NCBI RefSeq assembly: GCF_016889705.1
Contig: NZ_CP069526.1
Span: 1 to 64,000, forward strand
DNA length: 64,000 nt
Origin: Amycolatopsis sp. FDAARGOS 1241
GTDB taxonomy: Bacteria > Actinomycetota > Actinomycetes > Mycobacteriales > Pseudonocardiaceae
Direction: 5' to 3'
A program made the position numbers and the translations under genes. Positions 8,391 through 16,434 of the stretch are shown piece by piece (position 1 is the stretch's first letter; every line of letters starts with the position of its first letter). A model generated the notes under the pieces. The model was not told the origin of the DNA. It worked only from the letters and a program-made list of their open reading frames with translations, and made no database searches.

Positions 8391-8846
8391 GTGACCTGGA
8401 GTTCCCGGCTCGCGGAGCTCGGCATCGAGCTGCCCGGCGTCGCCGCGCCGCTGGCCGCGTACGTGCCGGCTGTGCAGAGCGGTTCGCACGTGTACACGTC
8501 CGGCCAGCTGCCGTTCGTCGACGGCACGCTCGCCGCGACCGGCAAGGTCGGCGCGGAGGTCAGCCCCGAGGAGGCCAAGGGCCACGCCCGCACCTCCGTG
8601 CTCAACGCGCTGGCCGCGGTGCACGCCCTCGTCGGCATCGACTCGGTGGTGCGGATCGTGAAGGTGGTCGGCTTCGTCGCGTCCGCGGAGGGCTTCACCG
8701 GCCAGCCCGCCGTGGTCAACGGTGCGTCCGAGCTGCTCGGTGAGGTCTTCGGCGACGCAGGCAAGCACGCCCGCTCGGCCGTCGGCGTCGCGGAGCTGCC
8801 CATCGGGGCGCCCGTGGAGGTCGAACTGATCGTGGAGGTGAAGTGA
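8391..8846 (+). CDS. RidA/YjgF-family enamine/imine deaminase
   Basis: This 151-residue RidA-fold protein starts at GTG 8391, preceded by GAGGGAGA. Family features include YTSGQLPF near residue 40, the central ALVGIDSVVRIVKVVGFV block and the C-terminal PIGAPVEVELIVEVK strand. RidA trimers hydrolyse reactive enamine/imine intermediates released by PLP enzymes. The C-terminal catalytic Arg of classical RidA is not obvious, so this belongs to a divergent subfamily (the M. tuberculosis gene at this place is Rv3678c). Its stop overlaps the ATG of the next gene. Confidence 0.8.
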   Translation: MTWSSRLAELGIELPGVAAPLAAYVPAVQSGSHVYTSGQLPFVDGTLAATGKVGAEVSPEEAKGHARTSVLNALAAVHALVGIDSVVRIVKVVGFVASAEGFTGQPAVVNGASELLGEVFGDAGKHARSAVGVAELPIGAPVEVELIVEVK

Positions 8847-9475
8847 TGGACCCCGACATCGAACAGTCCCTGCACGAGCTGCTGATCCGGCTGGCGGGCC
8901 GTACGCCCGACCAACTGCTGTGGCGGTTCCGCGACTGGCTCGGCGAAGGCGCCATGGGGACGCTCGCGCGCACCCTGCCCAGGTCTTTGCTTAAGCACAG
9001 GATCGATCTGGACCAAACCGAGTACCGCCTGCTCGTCGCGGGTCTCATCCCGCACGGCGCCGACTGGCACCAGGTGAGTTCCACCCTGGGGGTAGACGAC
9101 GTCACCGAGACCAGGTACACATTCACGCAGAGTGCGCCCGAATGGGTGAACTCCGTCGACTCTGTGTCCGTCTTGCTCCACGCAACGTTGCGAGGACGCG
9201 CGGATGTGGGGGAAGTGCGGCAAAGCTGGCGACACCTCGGTGTGGTCGGTGAGGGTGGGGCCAAGCGAGTCCTGCTGGTGACGGCGACGTCGGGCCTCCC
9301 GAGGCTCACCGGCGAGCTGCAGCGGGTGCTGCGGGTGCTGGGGGACGAGGAGCCCAGCGTCGAGGTCATCCCTCCGCGCTTCGACCTTCCCGGGTACCAC
9401 CGGGCCGCGCTCGCGAACTCCGAGCTGGTCTGCGTCGGTGCCGCGGGATCCGGTAATCGACTCGTCGCCGCTTAA
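8846..9475 (+). CDS. Unknown protein, first of a tandem paralogous pair
   Basis: This 209-residue soluble protein starts at ATG 8846, overlapping the ridA stop (TGATG). I do not recognise its family. The N terminus (LHELLIRLAGRTPDQLLWRF) and the C terminus (GYHRAALANSELVCV) align with the same regions of the next gene (LHNLLLALAGRIDDSALTEA and DYHQSAAAVATPVWV). A beta strand reading RVLLV versus RVVLV lies between. The two genes are therefore probably ancient tandem duplicates. This copy lacks the long Pro-rich tail of its partner. Coupling to ridA suggests co-expression. Confidence 0.75.
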   Translation: MDPDIEQSLHELLIRLAGRTPDQLLWRFRDWLGEGAMGTLARTLPRSLLKHRIDLDQTEYRLLVAGLIPHGADWHQVSSTLGVDDVTETRYTFTQSAPEWVNSVDSVSVLLHATLRGRADVGEVRQSWRHLGVVGEGGAKRVLLVTATSGLPRLTGELQRVLRVLGDEEPSVEVIPPRFDLPGYHRAALANSELVCVGAAGSGNRLVAA

Positions 9476-9513
9476 CGCTCGTTGCCGCCAGGCGAGCTGG
9501 GAGGAGCAGAGCA

Positions 9514-10659
9514 ATGGTGGAGGTTCACGACGGCCCGCCGATGGACGGGTTCTCGGTGCCCCTGCGCCTGCACAACTTGTTGCTGGCCCTGGCGGGCCGC
9601 ATCGACGACAGCGCGCTGACCGAAGCGCGCGAGCTGATCGCCCGCGCGCACATCGACGAAGCGGTGGAGCTCACCACGGGCACGCTCATCGCGGGCCGCA
9701 TCCCGGTCAGCTCGTCCGAGCAGCGTGAACTGGCGCTGGTGCTCGAGATGAGCCGGTCGGACGCGACCCTGGCCAACGACCTGCTGGTCGACGAGGCCGA
9801 GCAGGTCCACAGCCACCGCTTCACCGGGGACAACCAGCCCGAGTTCGGGCTCGCCGAGGCACTCGACCGCACCCTCCAGGTGCTGCCGGACGTCCGCTCC
9901 GTGCACGCGGTGTGGCGCAACACCCCGGCGGGCAGCGTGCCGGGCGCGCTGCCACAGCGCGTGGTGCTGGTGGAGCTGGGCCCTGAGGGCAACCCGCCCG
10001 CGGTCGCGTTCCGGGTCGACACGGCCCTGCGTCGCGCCGGCATCCGCTCAGTTGTCGAGGTCAGCGGTCCTGGGGTTGCGCGGTCCGATTACCACCAGTC
10101 GGCCGCGGCCGTCGCGACACCGGTGTGGGTCACGGGGAGCACGCACACGACCACGGACTACCGGCCCGAGCCGGTGATCACGCCGCCACCGCCGGCTCCC
10201 GTGCCGACGCCGGCGCCGGCGACCGTGGCCGAGCCCGTCGTCGAGGCCCCGAGCCGGCACAGCATGCGGGCGGAGCCAGAGCAGCCGGTCGCGCCCGTGG
10301 TGCCGATCGTGCAGAACCCGCCGGCCCCAGCGGCGGACAACCCGCGCAAATCGCGGTCGGAGACGCGCGCCGAGCGCACCGCCGACCTGACGCCCGCCGA
10401 GGTCGCCCAGCTGCGCCAGGCGCTGGCCGAAGACCCCGAAAAGGGCCGCGAGATCGCCGCGGGCAAGCCGAGCCTGCACGAGGTCGTCGAGCTGCCCGCG
10501 CTCGACCTGGACGACCCGAGCCTGTCCGAACGCGATCGCGCCCTGCTGCGCGAGCTGCACGAGGAGCTCGCCGAGCGCGAGCGCGCCGAGGCGGCCCGGC
10601 TGCGGCTGAACGGTGCGTCGCGCTCGGGTGGCGGCGACCAGCGGTGGTCGTCGTCCTGA
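9514..10659 (+). CDS. Unknown protein with Pro-rich linker and charged helical tail, second paralogue
   Basis: This 381-residue protein starts at ATG 9514. Residues 1 to about 205 form a domain shared with the upstream gene. Residues about 210-285 are a Pro/Ala/Val-rich linker. Residues about 290-365 are strongly charged and helical (LTPAEVAQLRQALAEDPEKG), ending in a Ser/Gly-rich tail. There is no signal peptide or membrane segment, so it is probably cytoplasmic, with the charged tail perhaps a protein-protein contact. No named family is recognised. M. tuberculosis has no equivalent at this place. A hairpin terminator follows. Confidence 0.75.
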   Translation: MVEVHDGPPMDGFSVPLRLHNLLLALAGRIDDSALTEARELIARAHIDEAVELTTGTLIAGRIPVSSSEQRELALVLEMSRSDATLANDLLVDEAEQVHSHRFTGDNQPEFGLAEALDRTLQVLPDVRSVHAVWRNTPAGSVPGALPQRVVLVELGPEGNPPAVAFRVDTALRRAGIRSVVEVSGPGVARSDYHQSAAAVATPVWVTGSTHTTTDYRPEPVITPPPPAPVPTPAPATVAEPVVEAPSRHSMRAEPEQPVAPVVPIVQNPPAPAADNPRKSRSETRAERTADLTPAEVAQLRQALAEDPEKGREIAAGKPSLHEVVELPALDLDDPSLSERDRALLRELHEELAERERAEAARLRLNGASRSGGGDQRWSSS

Positions 10660-10677
10660 CGGTCTGACGCTCGACGC

Positions 10678-10710
10678 AGCCCCCTGACCCGCACGCGGCC
10701 CGGGGGCTGC
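10678..10710 (+). terminator. Hairpin terminator after the paralogous pair
   Basis: GCAGCCCCC and GGGGGCTGC form a 9-bp perfect stem around a 15-base loop, 19 bp after the stop of the preceding gene. There is no U-tract. Confidence 0.6.
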
Positions 10711-10774
10711 GCTGCGTCGGCGATATGTCACAAGTTGCAGGCGTCAGGTCACGGCTGCGAGGTATGTTGCCCCG

Positions 10775-11599
10775 GTGGATCGGCCGCGTGAGTTCGTCTT
10801 CGACATCCCCGTGGGGGCCGGCGTCGGCACGAAGGCGAACGCCGACGGGCCGCCCGTGACACCCAAGGACGCCGCCACGGTGATCCTCGTGCGCGACGGG
10901 TCCCAGGGCGTCGAGGTCTTCCTGCAGCACCGCGTCAAGGGCATGCCCTTCGCCGGCGGCATGACCGTGTTCCCCGGCGGCGGGGTGGACCCGCGCGACG
11001 CCGACGCGTCCGTCGCGTGGGCCGGGCCGCCGCCGAGCTGGTGGGCTGAGCACTTCACCTGCGACGAGAGCCTCGCCCGCGCGCTCGTGTGCGCGGCGGT
11101 CCGCGAGACGTTCGAGGAGTCCGGCGTGCTGCTGGCGGGCACCGAAGACGCCGTGGTCGCCGATGTCACGCCGTACGGCGAAGCGCGCAAAGCCTTGGAG
11201 AGCCGGGAAATCTCGCTGGCCGCGTTCCTCCAAGACGCCAGGCTGACGCTGCGCGCCGACCTGCTGCGGCCGTTCGCGCACTGGGTGACCCCGCCAGAGG
11301 AGCCGCGCCGCTACGACACGCGGTTCTTCTCCGCGAAGCTGCCCGAGGGCCAGCGTGCGGACGGCGCGACGTCGGAAGCCCACGCCACCGGCTGGCAGAG
11401 CCCCGCCGCCGCGATCGGCGACGCGCGCGAGGGACGCCGCATGCTGATGCCGCCGACGTGGCTCACCCTCACCGACCTCGATGAATTCGCCACGGCCGAC
11501 GACCTGCTCGCCGCGCCGCGCGAGATCGTGAAGACCATGCCGACCCTGATCCAGGACGGCGACAAGTTCCGCGTCGTGCTCGACCCGACGGAGGCCTGA
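10775..11599 (+). CDS. Nudix hydrolase, NUDT19-like
   Basis: This 274-residue Nudix protein starts at GTG 10775. The Nudix box is split by an insertion: GGMTVFPGGGVDPRD, a loop, then the catalytic helix AVRETFEESGVLL. That split is typical of NUDT19-like acyl-CoA diphosphatases. The reaction would hydrolyse a nucleoside diphosphate linked to another moiety, with CoA esters as plausible substrates. The next gene starts 2 bp downstream, so it belongs to an operon with the metallo-beta-lactamase-fold hydrolase and mycoredoxin. Confidence 0.85.
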   Translation: MDRPREFVFDIPVGAGVGTKANADGPPVTPKDAATVILVRDGSQGVEVFLQHRVKGMPFAGGMTVFPGGGVDPRDADASVAWAGPPPSWWAEHFTCDESLARALVCAAVRETFEESGVLLAGTEDAVVADVTPYGEARKALESREISLAAFLQDARLTLRADLLRPFAHWVTPPEEPRRYDTRFFSAKLPEGQRADGATSEAHATGWQSPAAAIGDAREGRRMLMPPTWLTLTDLDEFATADDLLAAPREIVKTMPTLIQDGDKFRVVLDPTEA

Positions 11600-11601
11600 C
11601 G

Positions 11602-12375
11602 GTGACCGCTCCCGCGTACGGCGTGCTGCGCCGCGTCTCGGAGAACGCGCAGGTGCTGCTGGAGAACAACCCGTCGACGATGACGCTCGAGGGCACGAAC
11701 AGCTGGGTGCTGCGCGCGCCCGGCGCGTCGGCCGCCGTGGTCGTCGACCCGGGTTACCGCGACCTGCAGCACCTGGAGAAGCTCGCGGCTGTCGGCGCTG
11801 TGGAGCTCGTGCTGCTGACCCACCACCACGCCGACCACGCCGAGGGCGCGCCGTGGTTCGCCGAGCGCGTCGGCGCGCCGGTGCGGGCGTTCGACGCGTC
11901 GCTGTGCATTGGCGCCGAGCCGCTGGCCGACGGCGACGTGTTCACCGCGGGCGGGCTGGAGTTCCGCGTGCTGCACACACCGGGGCACACCGACGACTCC
12001 GTGTCGCTGCACTTCGCCGGTCGGCTCCTCACCGGCGACACGATCCTCGGCCGTGGGACGACCGTGCTCAAGGACCTCGGTGACTACCTGCGGTCCCTGC
12101 GCAAGCTCATCGAGCTGCCCGACGGCACGCCCGGCCTGCCCGGACACGGTCCCGAGCTGCCGAACCTGCCCGCGACGGCCCGGGAATACCTGGCCCACCG
12201 GGAACAGCGGCTGGACCAGGTGCGTTCGGCGTTGAAGGTGCTCGGGGCGGACGCGTCGCCGCGACAGGTCGTGGAGGTCGTGTACGCCGATGTCGACCGG
12301 GCGCTGTGGGCGCCCGCCGAGCAGAGCGTGCGGGCACAGCTGGACTACCTACGTGCTTCGGAGGACGGGCGATGA
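11602..12375 (+). CDS. Metallo-beta-lactamase-fold hydrolase (LACTB2-like, Rv3677c type)
   Basis: This 257-residue protein has the zinc motif THHHADH (residues 73-79), a downstream GHTDDSVSL histidine block, a TGDTILG aspartate block and a C-terminal GHGPE histidine. Human LACTB2 is a ribonuclease and the bacterial relatives are poorly characterised hydrolases. GTG 11602 follows the previous stop by 2 bp and its own stop overlaps the mycoredoxin start (ATGA). The M. tuberculosis homologue Rv3677c lies at the same syntenic position next to crp. Confidence 0.88.
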   Translation: MTAPAYGVLRRVSENAQVLLENNPSTMTLEGTNSWVLRAPGASAAVVVDPGYRDLQHLEKLAAVGAVELVLLTHHHADHAEGAPWFAERVGAPVRAFDASLCIGAEPLADGDVFTAGGLEFRVLHTPGHTDDSVSLHFAGRLLTGDTILGRGTTVLKDLGDYLRSLRKLIELPDGTPGLPGHGPELPNLPATAREYLAHREQRLDQVRSALKVLGADASPRQVVEVVYADVDRALWAPAEQSVRAQLDYLRASEDGR

Positions 12376-12626
12376 GTGACGTCGAGGTCGAGTTCTACTG
12401 GCGGCCGGGCTGTGGCTTCTGCGCGGCGCTGCGGCGGCCGCTGATGGCGAGCGGCCTGAACGTCAAGGAGATCAACATCTGGGAAGAGCCGGGGGCGGCC
12501 GAGCGCGTGCGCGCGGTGGCGAACGGCAACGAGACCGTGCCGACCGTGATCATCGGTTCGACGGCGCTGGTGAACCCGACGTTCGACGAGGTCGAGGCCG
12601 CGGTGAAGGCCGAGTCGGCCGCCTGA
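12372..12626 (+). CDS. Mycoredoxin/glutaredoxin-like protein
   Basis: This 84-residue thioredoxin-fold protein has the active site CGFC (C14, C17) after a WRPG turn and the cis-Pro motif TVPTVIIG. Mycoredoxins reduce mixed disulfides with mycothiol, the actinobacterial low-molecular-weight thiol. The ATG at 12372 overlaps the stop of the upstream hydrolase (ATGA), so expression is coupled to it. It could be a general glutaredoxin-like protein, but the actinobacterial setting favours mycoredoxin. Confidence 0.85.
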   Translation: MSDVEVEFYWRPGCGFCAALRRPLMASGLNVKEINIWEEPGAAERVRAVANGNETVPTVIIGSTALVNPTFDEVEAAVKAESAA

Positions 12627-12638
12627 GCGCTTTCGCGG

Positions 12639-12666
12639 GGCCGCTCACCGGTGGTGGTGAGCGGCC
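12639..12666 (+). terminator. Hairpin terminator after mycoredoxin
   Basis: GGCCGCTCACC and GGTGAGCGGCC form an 11-bp perfect stem with a GGTGGT loop, 12 bp after the mycoredoxin stop. It ends the Nudix/MBL/mycoredoxin operon and faces the convergent dnaN-like gene. Confidence 0.7.
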
Positions 12667-12670
12667 TCGC

Positions 12671-12715
12671 CATGTTTAGAACCGCCATGTTTAGAACCGC
12701 CGTGTTCAGAACTGC
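12671..12715. repeat. Three 15-bp tandem repeats
   Basis: CATGTTTAGAACCGC occurs twice exactly, followed by one diverged copy (CGTGTTCAGAACTGC). The tract lies between the mycoredoxin terminator and the 3' end of the dnaN-like gene and is AT-rich for this genome. Confidence 0.9.
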
Positions 12716-12756
12716 CGTGTGGTCTGAGAGCGAGGCGACGGCAGAGGCGTTCGTGG

Positions 12757-13821
12757 TCAGCGGGGCAGTATCGGCATCAGCAGGTACGTCAGGTCCACCT
12801 CCTGCTCCTCGACCGCCCGCACGACGCACGCCCGCAGGCCCGGCTGGATGGCCAGCCGGACGGTGGCGCCGGAGAAGGGAGCGAGGGCGTCGAGGAGGTA
12901 GCGGGCCTGGAAGGACGGGGAGGTGCGGCCGCCGGAAACGTTTGCCTTCAGGGTTTCCTCGGCTTCGCCCGTGTCAGCGCGGGTGCTGGCGAGGCGGACG
13001 TGCGAGTCGCCCACTTCGAGGGTGAGGACGCGGCGGTCTTCGGCATACACGCCGACCCGGCGGACGGCCGCGGCGAGCGCGTCGGCGGGCAGCGAGAGTT
13101 CCGTGTCGACGGCGTTGCGGGGAATGGTGTCGGCGGAGAGGAAGCCGGCGTCGAGGACGGCGGTGGTGAGGGTGCCGCCGGGCCAGCCGAGGCCGAAGTG
13201 GGCGGCGTCGGCGTGGAGGCTGACCGGGCCCGACGCCTGGCGCGTGGCCTCGGTGAGCAGGCGTGCGGGCACCAGGACGTCGAGCGGCCCCCACGCCGCT
13301 CGCAGCCGAATCCGCGCCACTGCCATCCGGTAGCGGTCCGACGCGGTGAGCACGAGCTCGTCGCCCTCGGTCTGCACGCGCACGCCCGTGAAGACCGGCA
13401 GCGGGTCGTCCTTCGCGGCCGTACCGGCGACCGTGCGCACGGCCGCTGCGAACAAGGACCCGTCCACTTCGGACAGCCGCGGTGGCTGTGCCGGCTCCAC
13501 CCGGGCACCGCCGTCCAGCAGCGGTAAGGCGAAGCGCGCCCCCTCCACGCGTACCGCCAGCCGGCTGCCCTCGACGACCAGCCGCACGCGGTCGGTGTCG
13601 AGCATCTTCACCGTCTCGGCCAGCGGGGCCGCGGGCACGAGCACCTCCCCGTCGACGTGGGCCGTCGCCGGACACGTCAACCGCACCGACAGGTCACGAT
13701 CGCCGGCCGCCACCTCGAGCCCACCTGCGGCCGCGCGCAGCCGCAGCGCCGCCCCCGGCACGAGCCGGGCCACGGCGTTCACGGCCGCGGACAACGGCCG
13801 CACCGGAGACGTCAGATCCAT
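12757..13821 (-). CDS. DNA polymerase III beta subunit paralogue (second sliding clamp)
   Basis: This 354-residue protein has the three-domain DnaN pattern. It includes FTGVRVQTEGDELVLTASD in domain 2 and the C-terminal hallmark TYLLMPILP, the strand that helps form the protein-binding pocket. DnaN rings encircle DNA and tether polymerase and repair proteins. The main dnaN gene normally lies beside dnaA and gyrB, and none of those is here, so this is probably an accessory clamp. I chose ATG 13821 (MDLTSP), since the frame upstream looks non-coding. The gene is flanked by minisatellites on both sides and has no equivalent at this place in M. tuberculosis. Whether it still forms a ring is unknown. 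Confidence 0.82.
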   Translation of the reverse strand: MDLTSPVRPLSAAVNAVARLVPGAALRLRAAAGGLEVAAGDRDLSVRLTCPATAHVDGEVLVPAAPLAETVKMLDTDRVRLVVEGSRLAVRVEGARFALPLLDGGARVEPAQPPRLSEVDGSLFAAAVRTVAGTAAKDDPLPVFTGVRVQTEGDELVLTASDRYRMAVARIRLRAAWGPLDVLVPARLLTEATRQASGPVSLHADAAHFGLGWPGGTLTTAVLDAGFLSADTIPRNAVDTELSLPADALAAAVRRVGVYAEDRRVLTLEVGDSHVRLASTRADTGEAEETLKANVSGGRTSPSFQARYLLDALAPFSGATVRLAIQPGLRACVVRAVEEQEVDLTYLLMPILPR

Positions 13822-14049
13822 GCCCGGAAAGCTAGTGGTGGGCACCGACAAAAACCGCACGCTGAGCACTTGACCAGCGGAAACGACGCAAAATCGACCC
13901 ATTCAGGAGCACCGGTAGCCGGCTGAGTTGCAGCCATCCGCCGCGCAGCCGGGACGCGCCGAGTGGATCCGAGCGACGTACATCGAGTTCGACAGCCACC
14001 GACGACCCGGCCTGTCTCGCGATGCGACGGGCGCTACCGGCCGGTGTGC

Positions 14050-14615
14050 CGCAGCCCGTCAGATCGGTCACTCGGCCGCGCCCCGCGCAGCATGGCTGCG
14101 GGCGAAGATGAGCTCGGCAGCCGCGTGGCCCGTCGCGCGAAGTGAGCGCTCACGCCGGCGCCGACAGCCTCGCGAGTGGTGGGCCGTCCGGTCGGTCGCC
14201 TGAACCGTCGCCCCGCTGTACGGCTGAGGACGAAGATGAGCTCGGCAGCTGTGTCGCCCATCGCTCCGTGTGAGGGCTCTCGCCCGCGCCAACGGCATAG
14301 CCGGGTTGGCACCCCTGTCCGGTCGGTCGCCTGAACCGTCGCCCCGCTGTACAGCTGCGGACGAAGATGAGCTCGCCAGCTGCGTGGCCCATCGCTCGAA
14401 GTGAGCACTCACGCCGGCGCCGACAGCCTCGCGAGTGGTGGGCCGTCAGGTCGGTAGCTCGAACCGTCGCCCCGCCGCACGACTGAGGCCAGATGAGCTC
14501 GGCAGCTGCGTGGCCCATCGCTCGAAGTGAGAGCTCTCACCCGCACTGGCGGCCTCGCTGAGTGCCAGACCTGTCCGGTCGGGTCGCTCGAACCGCCATC
14601 CTGCGCGGGCTCCAG
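14050..14615. repeat. Degenerate tandem array, about 128-bp period, four to five copies
   Basis: The marker GATGAGCTCG recurs at 14107, 14235, 14366 and 14492, giving spacings of 128, 131 and 126 bp. Other shared blocks, such as GTGGCCCATCGCTCGAAGTG and GAACCGTCGCCCCGC, keep the same spacing. The spacings are not all multiples of three and no frame shows typical codon bias, so it is probably non-coding. The array fills most of the 852-bp gap 13822-14673 upstream of the clamp gene. I see nothing else recognisable in that gap. Confidence 0.85.
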
Positions 14616-14673
14616 CGTGAAGGCGAAAACGGTCCCGGCAGTCACCCGCCGGGCCCGTCCTCACAGGGAACCC

Positions 14674-15936
14674 CTACCGCCCCGCGGTCACCAGCTCGTC
14701 CGAGTCGGTAGGCGACGGAGCCTGCGGCGGCACCGTGCCGCGCAACAGCCAGACCACCGTGGCCAGCGCGAGGCCGGTCGCGCCGGCCGCGAGGAACGAA
14801 GCGCCCGGGCCGGCGTGCTCGACCAGGTAGCCGCTCACGGACTGGCCCGCGGCGAGTCCCAGCGTCACCGCCGTGAGGACCCAGCCGAAGGCCTCCGCCG
14901 CGGTGCCGCGCGGGGCGACGACCTCGATGGCGGTCGAGTGGGTCGTCGACTGGGGCGTGATGAGGGCGCCGGCGAGCAGCATCAGCAGTGCGAGGCCCCA
15001 CAGGGACGACGTCAGGGCCAGGAGCGCGACCAGCGCCGCGAACCCGCCCAGCAGCGCGGGCAGGCGCAGGCCGAGCCGCCGCGGCCACGGGCGCAGGCTG
15101 TAGGCCACGCCGAACGCCACCGACGTCAGCGACCACGCCGACAGCAGCAAGCCGCTCAGCGCGGCGTGGCCGGACTCCGTCGCGGCGGCCGGCACGGCCA
15201 CCTCGACGAACCCGATCACCACGCCGAAGCCCAGCGCGGCCACGGCCAGCGTCCGCATGCCCGGGCCGGCCAGCGCACCCAACAGCCGGGACTTCGCCCG
15301 CGGCGCCGGGCCCCAGGCGCGCACGGCGGGGCTCAGCGCGAACACCGTCGCGCCCGTCGCCATCGCCGCGGCGCCCACGACCATGCCGGTGCCGGCCCAC
15401 GGTGCCGTGATCAGCAACCCGGCGATGCCCGGGCCGAGGATGAAGAACACCTCCATGCTAATGGCTTCGTACGAGAAGGCCGCGTTGCGCGCGGGGCCTT
15501 CGGGCAGCAGCTTCGTCCACAACGCCCGCGAAGCCGAGCCGATCATCGGCTCCGACAAGCCCGTCGCGGCGGCCAATGCGACCAGTACGAACGTCGTCGC
15601 GTGCGCCTCGATCGCAAGGGCCAGCGCGGCCATCGACACCACGAACAGCGCCACCACGGCCAGCAGCGGACGCGTCGGCCCGTAGCGGTCGATCAGCCGC
15701 CCCTGCACCACCGCGCCCACGGACACGCCGACGAGCGAGCTGGCGGAGACCAGCCCGGCCGCGGCGAACGAACCGGTTTCTCGCTGCACGTATAGCAGTG
15801 CGGAGATGCCGATCATCGCGATCGGCACGCGGGCGAGCACCGACGCGACGACCGGGCGGCGAGAGCCGGGAGCCCTCAGCGCGGCGCGGTAGTCGGCGAG
15901 CGTGGTGCGGCCTTCGGAGTGAGCAGAGTGGGACAC
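14674..15936 (-). CDS. MFS transporter
   Basis: This 420-residue membrane protein has about twelve predicted helices. An MFS loop motif RLIDRYGPTRP follows helix 2, and the C-terminal half carries repeated Ala/Gly/Leu-rich helices. The family exports small molecules using the proton gradient, but the substrate cannot be read from sequence. GTG 15936 is followed by SHSAHSEGR. A perfect palindrome (TGGTACGGAAGTACCA) and a second GTACCAG copy lie just upstream, suggesting repressor control. Confidence 0.85.
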   Translation of the reverse strand: MSHSAHSEGRTTLADYRAALRAPGSRRPVVASVLARVPIAMIGISALLYVQRETGSFAAAGLVSASSLVGVSVGAVVQGRLIDRYGPTRPLLAVVALFVVSMAALALAIEAHATTFVLVALAAATGLSEPMIGSASRALWTKLLPEGPARNAAFSYEAISMEVFFILGPGIAGLLITAPWAGTGMVVGAAAMATGATVFALSPAVRAWGPAPRAKSRLLGALAGPGMRTLAVAALGFGVVIGFVEVAVPAAATESGHAALSGLLLSAWSLTSVAFGVAYSLRPWPRRLGLRLPALLGGFAALVALLALTSSLWGLALLMLLAGALITPQSTTHSTAIEVVAPRGTAAEAFGWVLTAVTLGLAAGQSVSGYLVEHAGPGASFLAAGATGLALATVVWLLRGTVPPQAPSPTDSDELVTAGR

Positions 15937-15937
15937 G

Positions 15938-15975
15938 CGTACCAGTATGCCGGAGAATGGTACGGAAGTACCAGT
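15938..15975. promoter_or_regulatory. Palindromic operator candidate upstream of the MFS gene
   Basis: TGGTACGGAAGTACCA at 15958-15973 is a perfect inverted repeat with 6-bp arms. A further GTACCAG half-site lies next to the start codon at about 15939-15945. The arrangement of a full site plus a half-site 22-37 bp from the GTG fits an operator that would block transcription initiation. The cognate regulator is not identified. Confidence 0.55.
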
Positions 15976-16434
15976 TGTTTTGCGGTCAGGTGCGTCACCG
16001 TCGCAACCGAGCCGGGAGTTACGCCTTGGAGGTCTCGATCCCGTAACGCTCTATGGATTCTCGGTGAAGTCGTGCAACGAAATGGCCGAACGGGCGTCCT
16101 TGAGAGTGAAAGGCCTTGAATTCGTGGGTACAGGCCATGATGGTTGAACAACAACACAACCCAGCTCCCTCCGGCGTACGGGTCGGGGCCTGAACCGGAG
16201 GGCGGGGAGCGCGGATCGTCGGGGGATGGTCCGCGCGCACGCGGGGAGCCGGTGCGCCACGTCGGGGGTGGCGCCCGGCTCCTCGTCATTTTTTGCCTTC
16301 ACGCCCCGAAATCCGCGCGCGACACGGCTCGAACCGCCGACTCCCCTCGTGTGGGGGACCGGCATCACTCCCCCGGGACGCCGAAGGCCACCCGCCGCGC
16401 GAACGCGGGAGGTGGCCTTCGAACGAGGCGAAAC
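15974..16434. other. Intergenic region, no convincing gene
   Basis: This 461-bp stretch is less GC-rich than its surroundings. It holds the CRP-gene terminator at 16382-16421. It also holds two short frames of uncertain status: a 39-codon minus-strand frame around 16019-16138, and a 17-residue plus-strand frame at 16140-16193. Neither has a good ribosome-binding site. I see no RNA gene. Confidence 0.5.
16382..16421 (-). terminator. Hairpin terminator of the CRP-family gene
   Basis: CGAAGGCCACC and GGTGGCCTTCG form an 11-bp perfect stem 13 bp downstream of the CRP-family stop codon on the minus strand. Confidence 0.75.
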
